NCBI GenBank assembly: GCA_013375355.1
Contig: JABXJV010000060.1
Coordinates: 1 to 36,853 of the forward strand
DNA length: 36,853 nucleotides
Source of the DNA: Candidatus Helarchaeota archaeon
GTDB taxonomy: Archaea; Asgardarchaeota; Lokiarchaeia; Helarchaeales; JABXJV01
Reading direction: 5' to 3'
Made by a program: the position numbers and the translations under genes
Shown here: piece by piece, positions 7,406-15,471 of the stretch
Layout of the letters: every line of letters starts with the position of its first letter
How positions within the stretch are numbered: the first letter of the stretch is position 1
The notes under the pieces: model-generated
What the model was told of the DNA's origin: nothing
The model's input: the letters and a program-made list of their open reading frames with translations, nothing else
Database searches by the model: none

Positions 7406-8953
7406 TTATTTCTTTTGAGATTTGTCTTTTTTTAGCATCTTCATTAATTTGTCAACTTTATTATTCAATGATTCTACTCCTTTACCCATTTCCATAAACA
7501 AAGTGTTCAAAGCTTCTTCAGAGTCCTTTCTATCTTCTCTTAAATTTTTGATTTCATCTTTTAATTTTCCTATTTCCCTCACAGTGCCCATGCTAATTCC
7601 TTCAACAAGTGAATTTATTTCTTTAAGATTATTTTGAACTTCTTCTTGTAGATCTTGGAAATTTCCACCTAGTTCTTTAAAAGCAAAAATCATACCATCT
7701 ATATCATCAATACCTGCAGTGGGTTTTGCTGGGAGGACCGGTAATTTAAATGTGGATCTTTTAGTTTCTTTTCTAATGGCTCTACCAATTTTTAACTTAT
7801 CTAGATGCCTTTTTATTGTTAGTCTAAACCTTTCAATGCTTTGAACAAGTCGTGCTTCATCTCTTTTTGCTGTTAACCAATCAATTATATTTAAAAACAG
7901 AAGTTTGTGGGAATCGTATGTTATTCCACCCGGTATTTGATTTCTAAATATCTCATATGAGCCTAGAGCAACCACCCTACCCATTTTTAAAGTGGAAGCG
8001 GCCAAACATCCAGCATTTGTAGGTTCTGCGATAGAATCAGCATCAGCTATTATTTTTGCATTTCCAGTAACTTCTAAACTACATCCAGCGCGATAACAAA
8101 TTTTTTTAATATTTTTAAGGATAGGATGGTTAGCAAAATCGTCAATGATAGGTAGACTATTTAATCCTATGTTATGAACTTCATCAAAGACTTGATCATT
8201 TATAAATTGAATTCCAAAATTTTCAGATAATGCATTTAAATTAGTTGCTCTGCCACGATCTCCTCCTGCATGACTCAATAAGAGTAGGCTTCCCCCACTT
8301 TCTACGAAGCGTTTAAGCTCATTAATCTCAAATTTATTCATACGGGAAGCATCAGGACAAGCAAAAACTAAACAGTCATATTTAGCCAGATTTATCAGCT
8401 TAAGGACATTTGTATAGCTAGAGCATTTTACATTATTACTCTCTAAAAAATTTTTTAGATCAAGATAAGATTCTGATATCTTTCCTCTTTCATTTAAATT
8501 CCCATCGAAAGTTACAAGGATTTCTTCAGCTTTACGACCTGTAATTTCTTCAGCTTCCTTGGTTTCTGGTATTTGTTCGATTGGAGCAGTCAAGTGAGTA
8601 CTTGTCAGAAGCTCATCATCATCTTGTTTATCATCTATCTCACCTAATAATAACTCGTCTTCTTCATTTTCGAGTTTTTTTTCAGTCCCAAATAATATAC
8701 CAGATTGTTCAGTTAAGTCCGATTCTGAAATGCCTTTTAATAAAATACCCTTATCACTTACATCCATTAATAAGTCAGAATCTGAACCGCCTAATAATAA
8801 TTCACCCCCAGATTCTGTGGACTCTTCAGTTCCTAATAATAGATCTTTTTCTGATTCTGGGGATTCCGTTAATAGAGCTTCTTTTTCCTCTTTTTCATCT
8901 TTTTTAATTTTAGCTTTTTTAGTTTTTTTGGTAGTTTTTTTACTTCGAGGCAA
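7406..8953 (-). CDS. GIFT (IFT52-like/DUF4350) domain protein with acidic repeat region and coiled coil
   Basis: This 515-aa protein has three parts. Residues 1-135 are Lys-rich then acidic, with repeated short blocks built on 'LLLG' (DLLLGTEES, ELLLGGSDS, ELLLGEIDD and weaker copies). Residues about 145-370 form a Rossmann-like GATase-type domain: VTFDGNLNERG, YDCLVFACPDASRM, FVESGGSLLLLSHAGGD, NLNALSENFGIQF, GRVVALGSYEIF and a final NIIDWL. From memory, these blocks match the GIFT domain of IFT52 and the DUF4350/GldG fold, including the 'GI-ND-V' and 'LGS-MF' positions. Residues about 420-515 are a Lys/Glu coiled coil. The start is TTG at 8953 with GGAGTG upstream (complement of 8965-8970). 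It lies inverted between rpl39e and rpl31e. Confidence 0.68.
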   Translation of the reverse strand: MPRSKKTTKKTKKAKIKKDEKEEKEALLTESPESEKDLLLGTEESTESGGELLLGGSDSDLLMDVSDKGILLKGISESDLTEQSGILFGTEKKLENEEDELLLGEIDDKQDDDELLTSTHLTAPIEQIPETKEAEEITGRKAEEILVTFDGNLNERGKISESYLDLKNFLESNNVKCSSYTNVLKLINLAKYDCLVFACPDASRMNKFEINELKRFVESGGSLLLLSHAGGDRGRATNLNALSENFGIQFINDQVFDEVHNIGLNSLPIIDDFANHPILKNIKKICYRAGCSLEVTGNAKIIADADSIAEPTNAGCLAASTLKMGRVVALGSYEIFRNQIPGGITYDSHKLLFLNIIDWLTAKRDEARLVQSIERFRLTIKRHLDKLKIGRAIRKETKRSTFKLPVLPAKPTAGIDDIDGMIFAFKELGGNFQDLQEEVQNNLKEINSLVEGISMGTVREIGKLKDEIKNLREDRKDSEEALNTLFMEMGKGVESLNNKVDKLMKMLKKDKSQKK

Positions 8954-9085
8954 TGTTTTTTCACTCCTATTTTTAATAAGGAAGAGAAAGTAAATATTTT
9001 TATTGAAATTTTTATCTTTTTCAATGAAATTAAAATTGCATGATTGAAATTATTATTATTATTAGATTTCTATTTTTTAATTCTT

Positions 9086-9091
9086 AAGGTG
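9086..9091 (+). promoter_or_regulatory. Ribosome binding site that fixes the rpl31e start
   Basis: AAGGTG lies six bases before the TTG at 9098. It selects that codon over the farther upstream TTG at 9044, which would add an unlikely hydrophobic leader (KLLLLLDFYFLIL) to a ribosomal protein. Confidence 0.6.
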
Positions 9092-9097
9092 TTAAAA

Positions 9098-9550
9098 TTG
9101 AGTAAGAAAAAAACTAAAGATGACGTTGTTGAGGAGGAAGAAGATATAGAGGATGAAGAAAAAATTAGTGAGATCCAAGAAGATTTAAAATCTATCGAGG
9201 AAGAAAAGGATCAGTTAGTCGAAGAAGAAATTATTACTCCTGAAGAGGAAAAAATTCCAAAAATTTTACCCTTAAAAAAAGTGGAAGAAGAAGAAGAGAT
9301 ATTAGAAGAACGCTTTTATAAAATTCCTTTAGGACGAACAAAAATAGCTAAAAGATATAAAAGAGCAAAAAGGGCAATTAATCTGGTTAAAGAATTTTTA
9401 ATTCGCCATTTCAAACCTGATATTCTCAGAATTGAACCTGAATTAAATGAATATATTTGGAGTAGAGGGATTCAAAAACCTCCCCGAAGTGTAAAGGTCA
9501 GAGCTACTAAAGACCGCTACGGGGTTGTAACAGCTTATTTAGTTAAATAA
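9098..9550 (+). CDS. rpl31e: Ribosomal protein L31e with a long acidic N-terminal extension
   Basis: Starting from the TTG at 9098 the product is 150 aa. The last 85 residues are L31e: ERFYKIPLGRTKIAKRYKRAK, FLIRHFKPD, LNEYIWSRGIQKPPRSV and the end YGVVTAYLVK. The first 65 or so residues are an added tail, almost all Glu, Asp, Lys and Ile (DDVVEEEEDIEDEEKISEIQ and onward), likely a charged helix. Archaeal L31e is usually about 80-100 aa. L31e sits at the exit-tunnel rim, so the tail would point to where nascent-chain factors dock. The usual eIF6 gene does not follow; an MBL hydrolase does. Confidence 0.93.
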   Translation: MSKKKTKDDVVEEEEDIEDEEKISEIQEDLKSIEEEKDQLVEEEIITPEEEKIPKILPLKKVEEEEEILEERFYKIPLGRTKIAKRYKRAKRAINLVKEFLIRHFKPDILRIEPELNEYIWSRGIQKPPRSVKVRATKDRYGVVTAYLVK

Positions 9551-9595
9551 GGGCAATTATTTTTATTTTTTAACTTATTTTTTAAAGGAATTTGT

Positions 9596-10330
9596 ATGTT
9601 TCAACGTAAGACTATTCATATGATAACTGAAGATGTAGCCATCATTCCAGAAGGTTCGATGTTAGATTCTAATTTATATATTATAGGAAACGCCGGTAAT
9701 TTAATGTTGATTGATTCAGGAAATGGAATGGCTACTAGCCGTATTTTAAGTCTTATTAAGAACCAATATGGTGCTGATGAAATTCAAGCGATTTTACAAA
9801 CACATTACCATATTGACCATATACTGGGTTTATACCAATTCAAAAAGAAATTTCCAGAAATTAAGGTCTATGCCCATGAAGTAGAAGCTAAAGTAATAGA
9901 AGCAGGTGATAATAAATATATTAACCCAATGGTCAACATGTTCATGGGACCTCTCCAAAAGGTTATAGAACCAATTGCAAAATTATTTGGGATTAATCCA
10001 GAACCTGTAAAAGTGGATATTAAGCTTAAAGAAGACGATATAATAAATTGGGGTAGTTTATCTCTTAGAGTAATTCACACACCCGGACATACTCCAGGTG
10101 GAATTTGCCTGCATGATAAAAAAAAGAAAATTTTATTCACAGGTGACACCGTATTTACACATGGTAGTTTTGGTAGGGTTGATTTTATTGGTGGTAGTGC
10201 AGAATTATTACAAAAATCCTTGAAGAAGCTAGCGGACCTAGAGGATGTTGAGATTCTATTACCTGGGCATATGCAACCAATAATAAAGGACGGCAGAAAA
10301 CATTTGAAATTGGCAAGCTCTTTGTGGTAA
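9596..10330 (+). CDS. Metallo-beta-lactamase-fold hydrolase
   Basis: This 244-aa protein has the full MBL metal site: THYHIDHI (HxHxDH, about 76-83), the second-shell HTPGHTPGG (about 161-169), FTGDT (about 182-186) and the terminal LLPGHMQP. Two metal ions, often Zn or Fe, are expected. The short form with no added domain is typical of glyoxalase-II-like or general thioester/lactone hydrolases, and the substrate is not readable. It starts at ATG 9596, preceded by AAGGA, 45 bases after rpl31e on the same strand, and may share its transcript. It is cytoplasmic, with no signal peptide. Confidence 0.88.
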   Translation: MFQRKTIHMITEDVAIIPEGSMLDSNLYIIGNAGNLMLIDSGNGMATSRILSLIKNQYGADEIQAILQTHYHIDHILGLYQFKKKFPEIKVYAHEVEAKVIEAGDNKYINPMVNMFMGPLQKVIEPIAKLFGINPEPVKVDIKLKEDDIINWGSLSLRVIHTPGHTPGGICLHDKKKKILFTGDTVFTHGSFGRVDFIGGSAELLQKSLKKLADLEDVEILLPGHMQPIIKDGRKHLKLASSLW

Positions 10331-10591
10331 TAAGTTATATAATTATACAATTCTTAAAAACTTCTGCTAATTTTTTCATTATTAAATATTACTTTCACTC
10401 ACCTTTCCCTCCAGAGTCACTTTAATCTGATTAATCTCTGCAAAAATGCTTTTAAATCCTATCTTCACCAAGAATTTAAGGGATTAATATGGCGGTTTCA
10501 TTTTTACTAAGTTGTAATTTTTCTTAAATTTCATTAAATTATATAAATTTGTAAAAAAATCTAATTAATAAGAAAAAACACGGGAGATGAT

Positions 10592-10900
10592 ATGAAAATG
10601 ATTTTTATGTTGACAATATGGATACCACCTGACAAAGGTAAAGAAGCTATGGAGAAATCTATGAAGATAATTTCAGCTGGAATGCCTAAATTTATTAAAA
10701 AATGGCAAATTTATACGACAAATGATGGTCTAAATGGGACAAAAGCATATGAACTTATTTTTACAGAAAAGGGAAGAGCAGATGAAGCCCTTCTTGAGAT
10801 ATCAAAGGTTATTGTTCCATTAGCGGAGATTGAAGGAACAAGATATAAATTAGAAACTTTATTTGGAATGAAAGATACCATTGCAACACTACAACCATAA
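10592..10900 (+). CDS. Hypothetical protein, 102 aa, possible dimeric alpha/beta-barrel fold
   Basis: A single small gene with a clear Shine-Dalgarno-like GGGAGATGAT just upstream of the ATG. The product opens with a beta strand (MKMIFMLTIWIPP), then a helix rich in Lys and Met (KGKEAMEKSMKII), a second strand pair (KKWQIYTTN and KAYELIFTEKG) and a second helix. This beta-alpha-beta pattern resembles EthD- or NIPSNAP-type ferredoxin-like barrels, but no signature residue confirms it. It converges on the unknown gene at 10916. Function unknown. Confidence 0.68.
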   Translation: MKMIFMLTIWIPPDKGKEAMEKSMKIISAGMPKFIKKWQIYTTNDGLNGTKAYELIFTEKGRADEALLEISKVIVPLAEIEGTRYKLETLFGMKDTIATLQP

Positions 10901-10915
10901 TAGAATATTTCATTA

Positions 10916-11956
10916 TTAAGAAAGTTCATTATTCGAAATTGGCGCAATTTTAAATGCACCTGATAATATTTTTGTAGTATTTTCAAGGTGAACTACCCTA
11001 CCCGAACGAGGAATATTGCGACTTTTTTCAGAATCTATTTCACTTAATGGAATTTGGTTAAGATCTATTGAGTCTTGAGGAGATATTAATGCAGAATCTT
11101 CAGATCCTAAGATAAGACTATGCATATGACTATTCCAAACTGAACTCTTTACCGTTCCTGGTGTGAAATAAAAAAGACGTTTAAAAATTTCATTGGAAAC
11201 ACTAACTTCTTCATGGGAATCTAAACCTGGTTGAATTCTAAACGCCACACCAATTGCAATAATTTCGACTGAACCATTAAAACCTTTAGGAATTGTTTGC
11301 ATTACAAAAAAATCTTTTAATCCTTTAGGCGAAGTTATGCTTCCATATTGTTTTTTAATTTCTATAGTTGGAGATTTTCTGAGAAGTTTATCCACTACAT
11401 CCTTAGCATTGGTTTTACCTCTGAAGTATATAACGCTAAGACCATTAGGAATAAGTTTTGCCAAAAGTGATGCCATTTGTGCTGCTTTTGAGGTTTCAAA
11501 TTTAAAAATTGTGCCAGAACGAACTTCACCTTCAAGGTTTATTCCATCATCAGTAGTTATAAATCTTGGAATAATGGAACCAAAGTCAAGATCCGCATGG
11601 AAAAAGAAAGGTGAATAAATGTTAGTTTTAACTGAAATAAATGGATCATTTGGTCCTACCTTAGAAGGATGTGCTAGAAAAAAGCGTTTATTCATTCCAA
11701 AAGCTTCACCTATTGCTGATAATGGTTCTTTATTAGGTTTGGCACCTGCCCCGAAGCCAAAGTTACCTAGTGGTATTTTCTCAGGAGAAATAAGATTCAA
11801 ATCAGAAGATTGAAGATTACACTCAATAATACGTCCAACAGATCCTATTAAATTTGCTTTAACTCCCTTAGTTGGAGAATGAGAATTAAATTGATAAAAA
11901 TTTATTTCCTGATTATCAATTGATAATTTTAAAATATCATCTGGTGATTTAATCAT
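10916..11956 (-). CDS. Unknown soluble protein, 346 aa
   Basis: No family recognised. It begins at ATG 11956 and has no membrane segment or signal peptide. It is rich in short Gly/Pro/Ser turns and beta-like strands. Notable parts are GNFGFGAGAKPNKEPLSAIGEAFGMN (seen in pieces, about 65-90), an acidic-polar HADLDFGSIIPRF (about 120) and a Rossmann-like helix-strand stretch KAAQMASLLAKLIPNGLSV (about 156-175). The middle could be an enzyme domain, because small Gly-rich blocks with conserved-looking His/Asp are present. Its upstream neighbour, ridA, is divergent across 119 bases, so the two may share a control region. Confidence 0.65.
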   Translation of the reverse strand: MIKSPDDILKLSIDNQEINFYQFNSHSPTKGVKANLIGSVGRIIECNLQSSDLNLISPEKIPLGNFGFGAGAKPNKEPLSAIGEAFGMNKRFFLAHPSKVGPNDPFISVKTNIYSPFFFHADLDFGSIIPRFITTDDGINLEGEVRSGTIFKFETSKAAQMASLLAKLIPNGLSVIYFRGKTNAKDVVDKLLRKSPTIEIKKQYGSITSPKGLKDFFVMQTIPKGFNGSVEIIAIGVAFRIQPGLDSHEEVSVSNEIFKRLFYFTPGTVKSSVWNSHMHSLILGSEDSALISPQDSIDLNQIPLSEIDSEKSRNIPRSGRVVHLENTTKILSGAFKIAPISNNELS

Positions 11957-12075
11957 CTTACTCTTCTCTTTAGATTTATAAATTTTTTATTAAAGATAAT
12001 GATATTTTCTATAATTAATTAAATTAATTTTCACAAATATTTTTAAAAAAAAGATTTTAAAGGAGTGATTAAAAT

Positions 12076-12471
12076 TTGGTTGAAATAGAAATAGTAGATG
12101 CTGGACTTCCAAGAGCTGGTCCTTATAATTCTGGTATTAAAGCAGGAAACATGGTTTATGTATCTGGCCAAGCCCCAATGGATCCAAAAACTCACACTTT
12201 AGCATCAGATGAAATTAAAGGTCAAACAAGGGCGGTGTTTGAAAATATAAAAAAAATACTCGAATCAGCAGGAGCTAATGTTTCTAATATAGTAAAAACA
12301 ACCGTCTTTTTGAAAAACATCAAAGATTTTTCAAAAATGAACCTTGTTTATAAGAAATTTTTTAAGGAAAATGGTGTTAAAGAGAAATTTCCAGCTAGAA
12401 CAACTGTAGAAGTATCTAATTTACCAGTAGATAAGATGTTAATCGAAATTGATTGTGTTGCAATAATATAA
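12076..12471 (+). CDS. ridA: RidA/YjgF/UK114 family enamine-imine deaminase
   Basis: This 131-aa protein has the RidA pattern: an N-terminal AGPYNSGIKAGNMVYVSGQ (about 14-32), the core QTRAVFENIKKILESAGA, VKTTVFLKNIKDF and the catalytic-Arg block FPARTTVEVSNLP (about 107-119). The Arg there binds the carboxylate of enamine or imine intermediates. RidA proteins hydrolyse reactive enamines from PLP enzymes to protect the cell. The start is TTG at 12076, ten bases after AAGGAG. An extra-strong stem-loop follows three bases after the stop. Confidence 0.93.
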   Translation: MVEIEIVDAGLPRAGPYNSGIKAGNMVYVSGQAPMDPKTHTLASDEIKGQTRAVFENIKKILESAGANVSNIVKTTVFLKNIKDFSKMNLVYKKFFKENGVKEKFPARTTVEVSNLPVDKMLIEIDCVAII

Positions 12472-12473
12472 TC

Positions 12474-12500
12474 ATTTTTTATATTTTATTTATAAAAAAT
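12474..12500. terminator. Stem-loop between convergent ridA and lhr
   Basis: A perfect 10-bp inverted repeat (ATTTTTTATA / TATAAAAAAT) with a 7-base loop starts three bases after the ridA stop and ends nine bases before the lhr stop. Each arm gives a T-run on the matching strand. It fits a bidirectional terminator; pure A/T pairing means the stem itself is weak, so T-rich termination is the likelier mechanism. Confidence 0.5.
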
Positions 12501-12508
12501 CATAGAGT

Positions 12509-15382
12509 TTATTTGGAATCCCAAAACTGTCTTGTTCTTTCAAATCTACGTTCGGCTTCTAAAATATCTAAAAAGAGTTCTTCTTCATCTTTAGAATCAT
12601 AATTTTTTTCCAATATTCTGATTGTTGTTGTGGGACCTACACCTCTAGCAGCTAATACAATTATAGCTTTTCTTCCGTAGTTTAATACTAGATTAGCAGA
12701 TTTTTGAGCAGTCTGAATAATCTTTTTTTCTTCTTTTGATAATTTTTGATTTCTTTGTTGTAAATTAATCGATTTTTTTAATTCTGTATTTGCAAAATGC
12801 GATACTGCCAGGAAACGAGAACCACATTTTGGACATTCTGGTTTTTCAGGAAGTAAAGAAATAGTATTTATTCTTTCCCACTTTTTACAATACATGCAGA
12901 ATAATTTTTTTTGTGTGTTTAGTAATCTCTTTTTTATCGTATCTAGAATAATTCCTTTTGTACTTTTAGTAAGAATAAAATCTTTAGGGATAAGCCACTC
13001 TAAACCCGCTAATCCAAAAGGGGTCGGACCTTTGGTTTTGGATCTAATAATTTCTTTAATTTTAATTTCTCCATTATGAATTTTTTGAAAAATTTTTTTA
13101 GTAATTGCTAAGTTTATTTTTTCTAATCCCAAATCACGCATGGTTTCTTCATATAAAGGTGTATTTTGAAATATTTTAACAAGACCTTTCATATTTAGAG
13201 ATTTAAATGAAACCTTTTTTGCTATCACATTAAATTTTCTTGCGATTTGATAGAATTTATAACGAAATAAATTTGTATTTTTTAAAGTGATTTCTAAAAT
13301 TGATTCAAGATGTTCTGGATTAGTTTCCATAATTGACTCTTCGATTATATTTGGATGAGCGAATTCGAATGGAAATATTAAAATTATTCGATATGGATCT
13401 ACCCTTAATCCAATATTAACTCGAAATCTAGTTTCTAATAAGGCTCCAATTACTCTAGCCAAGGTCTCATTTTCTTTTAAGCCAAAACAAGCATGAATTA
13501 TTAAATAATTATCAAAGCATTCTGTAACAATTGTTTGATCTGTCCCAATATCCGCTTTTTCAGAAATTTGTTTTTGAAATAATAATTTAATTTCTGAAAT
13601 TGCATCTGAATCGATAATTAAATCTTCAAATGATTGATTTATGTTCTCATTACTTTTTAAAACGGTTTGAATTTTTCTTCTTAGTTTTCCAACTTCATCC
13701 GCAATTGTAAAAGGGACCGGAATCTGTTCACCGAGCCATCGAGGAATCTCTGAACTTTCTTTGTATTTTTCACCCACAATAATTTTTTCTTCCTCATCAT
13801 CTACAGAAATTATTTTCCAAGATTTTCCACGCATTATAAAAAGAGAACCAACCCTTCCAGATACCGCCACAAATTTATCATCTAAAGTTCCAATTATTCT
13901 TTTGGTAGTTGAATTTATGATTTTAAATTTTTTAGTATCTGGAATCATTGATAGAGCATTAAAATAGTATTGAAACATTCCTCTTCTCGGTTTTATTAAA
14001 TTAAAATTATTTTCTTCCCAAATTACATTTTGAGATTTTAAAAATTCTAAAAGTTCTTTAAATTTACTTTTACTCAAATTTCTATAAATATACGAACGCT
14101 TAATAATTGAAAAAATAACTCTAGCTGTTGTACTACCTTTATCTCTTAAAATTCCAACAACTTGATGAGCAAGGACATCCAAAGCATTTTCGTGAATTTT
14201 TATTTCCTCTAATTCATGTTTTAAAGCCTTTTTAACTATAATATAAGATTCACATATATCATCCACATTTGTTGTTAATAAAATACCTTTTGAAATCTCG
14301 CCAATTTTATGTCCAGCGCGTCCTACTCTTTGAATTAGTCTGGTAACTTGTTTGGGTGAGCGAAATTGAACTACAAGGTCAATAAAGCCAACATCTATTC
14401 CTAATTCCATTGAGCTTGTAGAAATGAGTGCTTTTATTTCATTATTCTTAAATCTATTTTCGGCTTCTATTCTAACGGATTTCGAAAGGGAACCATGATG
14501 TACTCCAAAGGTAAAATTTGGCTTGAGATGAGTCAGTAATGAGGCTAAAACTTCCGCTTCTTGTCGTGTGTTGACAAAGATTAGGGTAGATTTATGGGCT
14601 TCGATTAACTCCATCAATCTTCGAATTCTAGATGCCATTTCAACTTTACAATTTAATGTTTGAGCCATTTTTTTATCGGATTCTAGAATTTTGGGGTATT
14701 CTATTTTAAATTCATACTGTTTTTCAAATTCTAAATTAACAACCTCTACATCTCGATTCCCAACTAAAAAAGTTGCAACTTTTTGAGGGCTTCCAATCGT
14801 AGCTGATAGACCAAACCTCGTGAATTCTTTCTTTGTAAGTTCTTCTAATCGCTCTAATGCAACAGATAATTGACTTCCTCTTTTCGAATCCACCAATTCA
14901 TGAATTTCGTCAATAATGACCCATTCAATTGTTTTAAGATGTTCTTTAAATTTTGGCGCAGGAAGAATTGCTTGAAGTGTTTCGGGGGTGATAATGAGCA
15001 TATCGGGGGGATTTAATAACTGTTTTCTTCTTTCATATTGTGAAGTATCTCCATGTCTAACATTAATTTTGATTTTAATTTCCTTTTCGTTCCCTAAATC
15101 TATTAATCGTCTAAAAATGTCTCTATTTAATGCTCGTAAAGGAGTAATATATAAAATATTGATTCCGGTTGTCTTTTGACGATGGCGAAGAAAATAATCA
15201 AAAACTGGGAAGATAACAGCTTCGGTTTTACCAGAGCCTGTTGGTGCTACCAATAACGTATTTTTTTTATTCCTTATATGATTGAAGACAGCTGTTTGAG
15301 TTTTTGTAGGTGTTAAAAACCCTTGTTTTTCAATTACTTTTTTTAATTTAGGTAAAAATTGATCAAATATTGTTAAATTCAT
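12509..15382 (-). CDS. lhr: Lhr-type superfamily 2 DNA helicase with C-terminal zinc ribbon
   Basis: This 957-aa protein has the helicase motifs APTGSGKTEA (Walker A, about 45-54), DEIHEL (motif II), GLSATIGSP (motif III), ALISTSSMELGIDVG and QRVGRAGH (motif VI). The Lhr-core winged-helix and the following domain (about 400-800) are present. A C-terminal CMYCKKW plus CPKCGSRF unit (about 820-850) forms a zinc ribbon, and VLAARGVGPTTTIRILE (about 905-921) looks like a helix-hairpin-helix. Archaeal Lhr proteins unwind branched DNA and work in repair and replication restart. It is a lone gene convergent with ridA. Its N-terminus starts at the usual place. Confidence 0.93.
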   Translation of the reverse strand: MNLTIFDQFLPKLKKVIEKQGFLTPTKTQTAVFNHIRNKKNTLLVAPTGSGKTEAVIFPVFDYFLRHRQKTTGINILYITPLRALNRDIFRRLIDLGNEKEIKIKINVRHGDTSQYERRKQLLNPPDMLIITPETLQAILPAPKFKEHLKTIEWVIIDEIHELVDSKRGSQLSVALERLEELTKKEFTRFGLSATIGSPQKVATFLVGNRDVEVVNLEFEKQYEFKIEYPKILESDKKMAQTLNCKVEMASRIRRLMELIEAHKSTLIFVNTRQEAEVLASLLTHLKPNFTFGVHHGSLSKSVRIEAENRFKNNEIKALISTSSMELGIDVGFIDLVVQFRSPKQVTRLIQRVGRAGHKIGEISKGILLTTNVDDICESYIIVKKALKHELEEIKIHENALDVLAHQVVGILRDKGSTTARVIFSIIKRSYIYRNLSKSKFKELLEFLKSQNVIWEENNFNLIKPRRGMFQYYFNALSMIPDTKKFKIINSTTKRIIGTLDDKFVAVSGRVGSLFIMRGKSWKIISVDDEEEKIIVGEKYKESSEIPRWLGEQIPVPFTIADEVGKLRRKIQTVLKSNENINQSFEDLIIDSDAISEIKLLFQKQISEKADIGTDQTIVTECFDNYLIIHACFGLKENETLARVIGALLETRFRVNIGLRVDPYRIILIFPFEFAHPNIIEESIMETNPEHLESILEITLKNTNLFRYKFYQIARKFNVIAKKVSFKSLNMKGLVKIFQNTPLYEETMRDLGLEKINLAITKKIFQKIHNGEIKIKEIIRSKTKGPTPFGLAGLEWLIPKDFILTKSTKGIILDTIKKRLLNTQKKLFCMYCKKWERINTISLLPEKPECPKCGSRFLAVSHFANTELKKSINLQQRNQKLSKEEKKIIQTAQKSANLVLNYGRKAIIVLAARGVGPTTTIRILEKNYDSKDEEELFLDILEAERRFERTRQFWDSK

Positions 15383-15471
15383 TGGGAATCAATTATAAAA
15401 AACTAGATTTTTAGTCTTAAATGAAATAATATAATAATTTAATTTATCATTAACGTTTTTCTTACTTTATT

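Noticed and set aside
8581..8993. Plus-strand open frames opposite the GIFT-domain gene
   Set aside because: They mirror the repetitive acidic coding region on the minus strand and have low-complexity products.
9044..9097. Upstream TTG start for rpl31e adding a hydrophobic leader
   Set aside because: The TTG at 9098 has a proper AAGGTG six bases ahead; a signal-like leader on a ribosomal protein is implausible.
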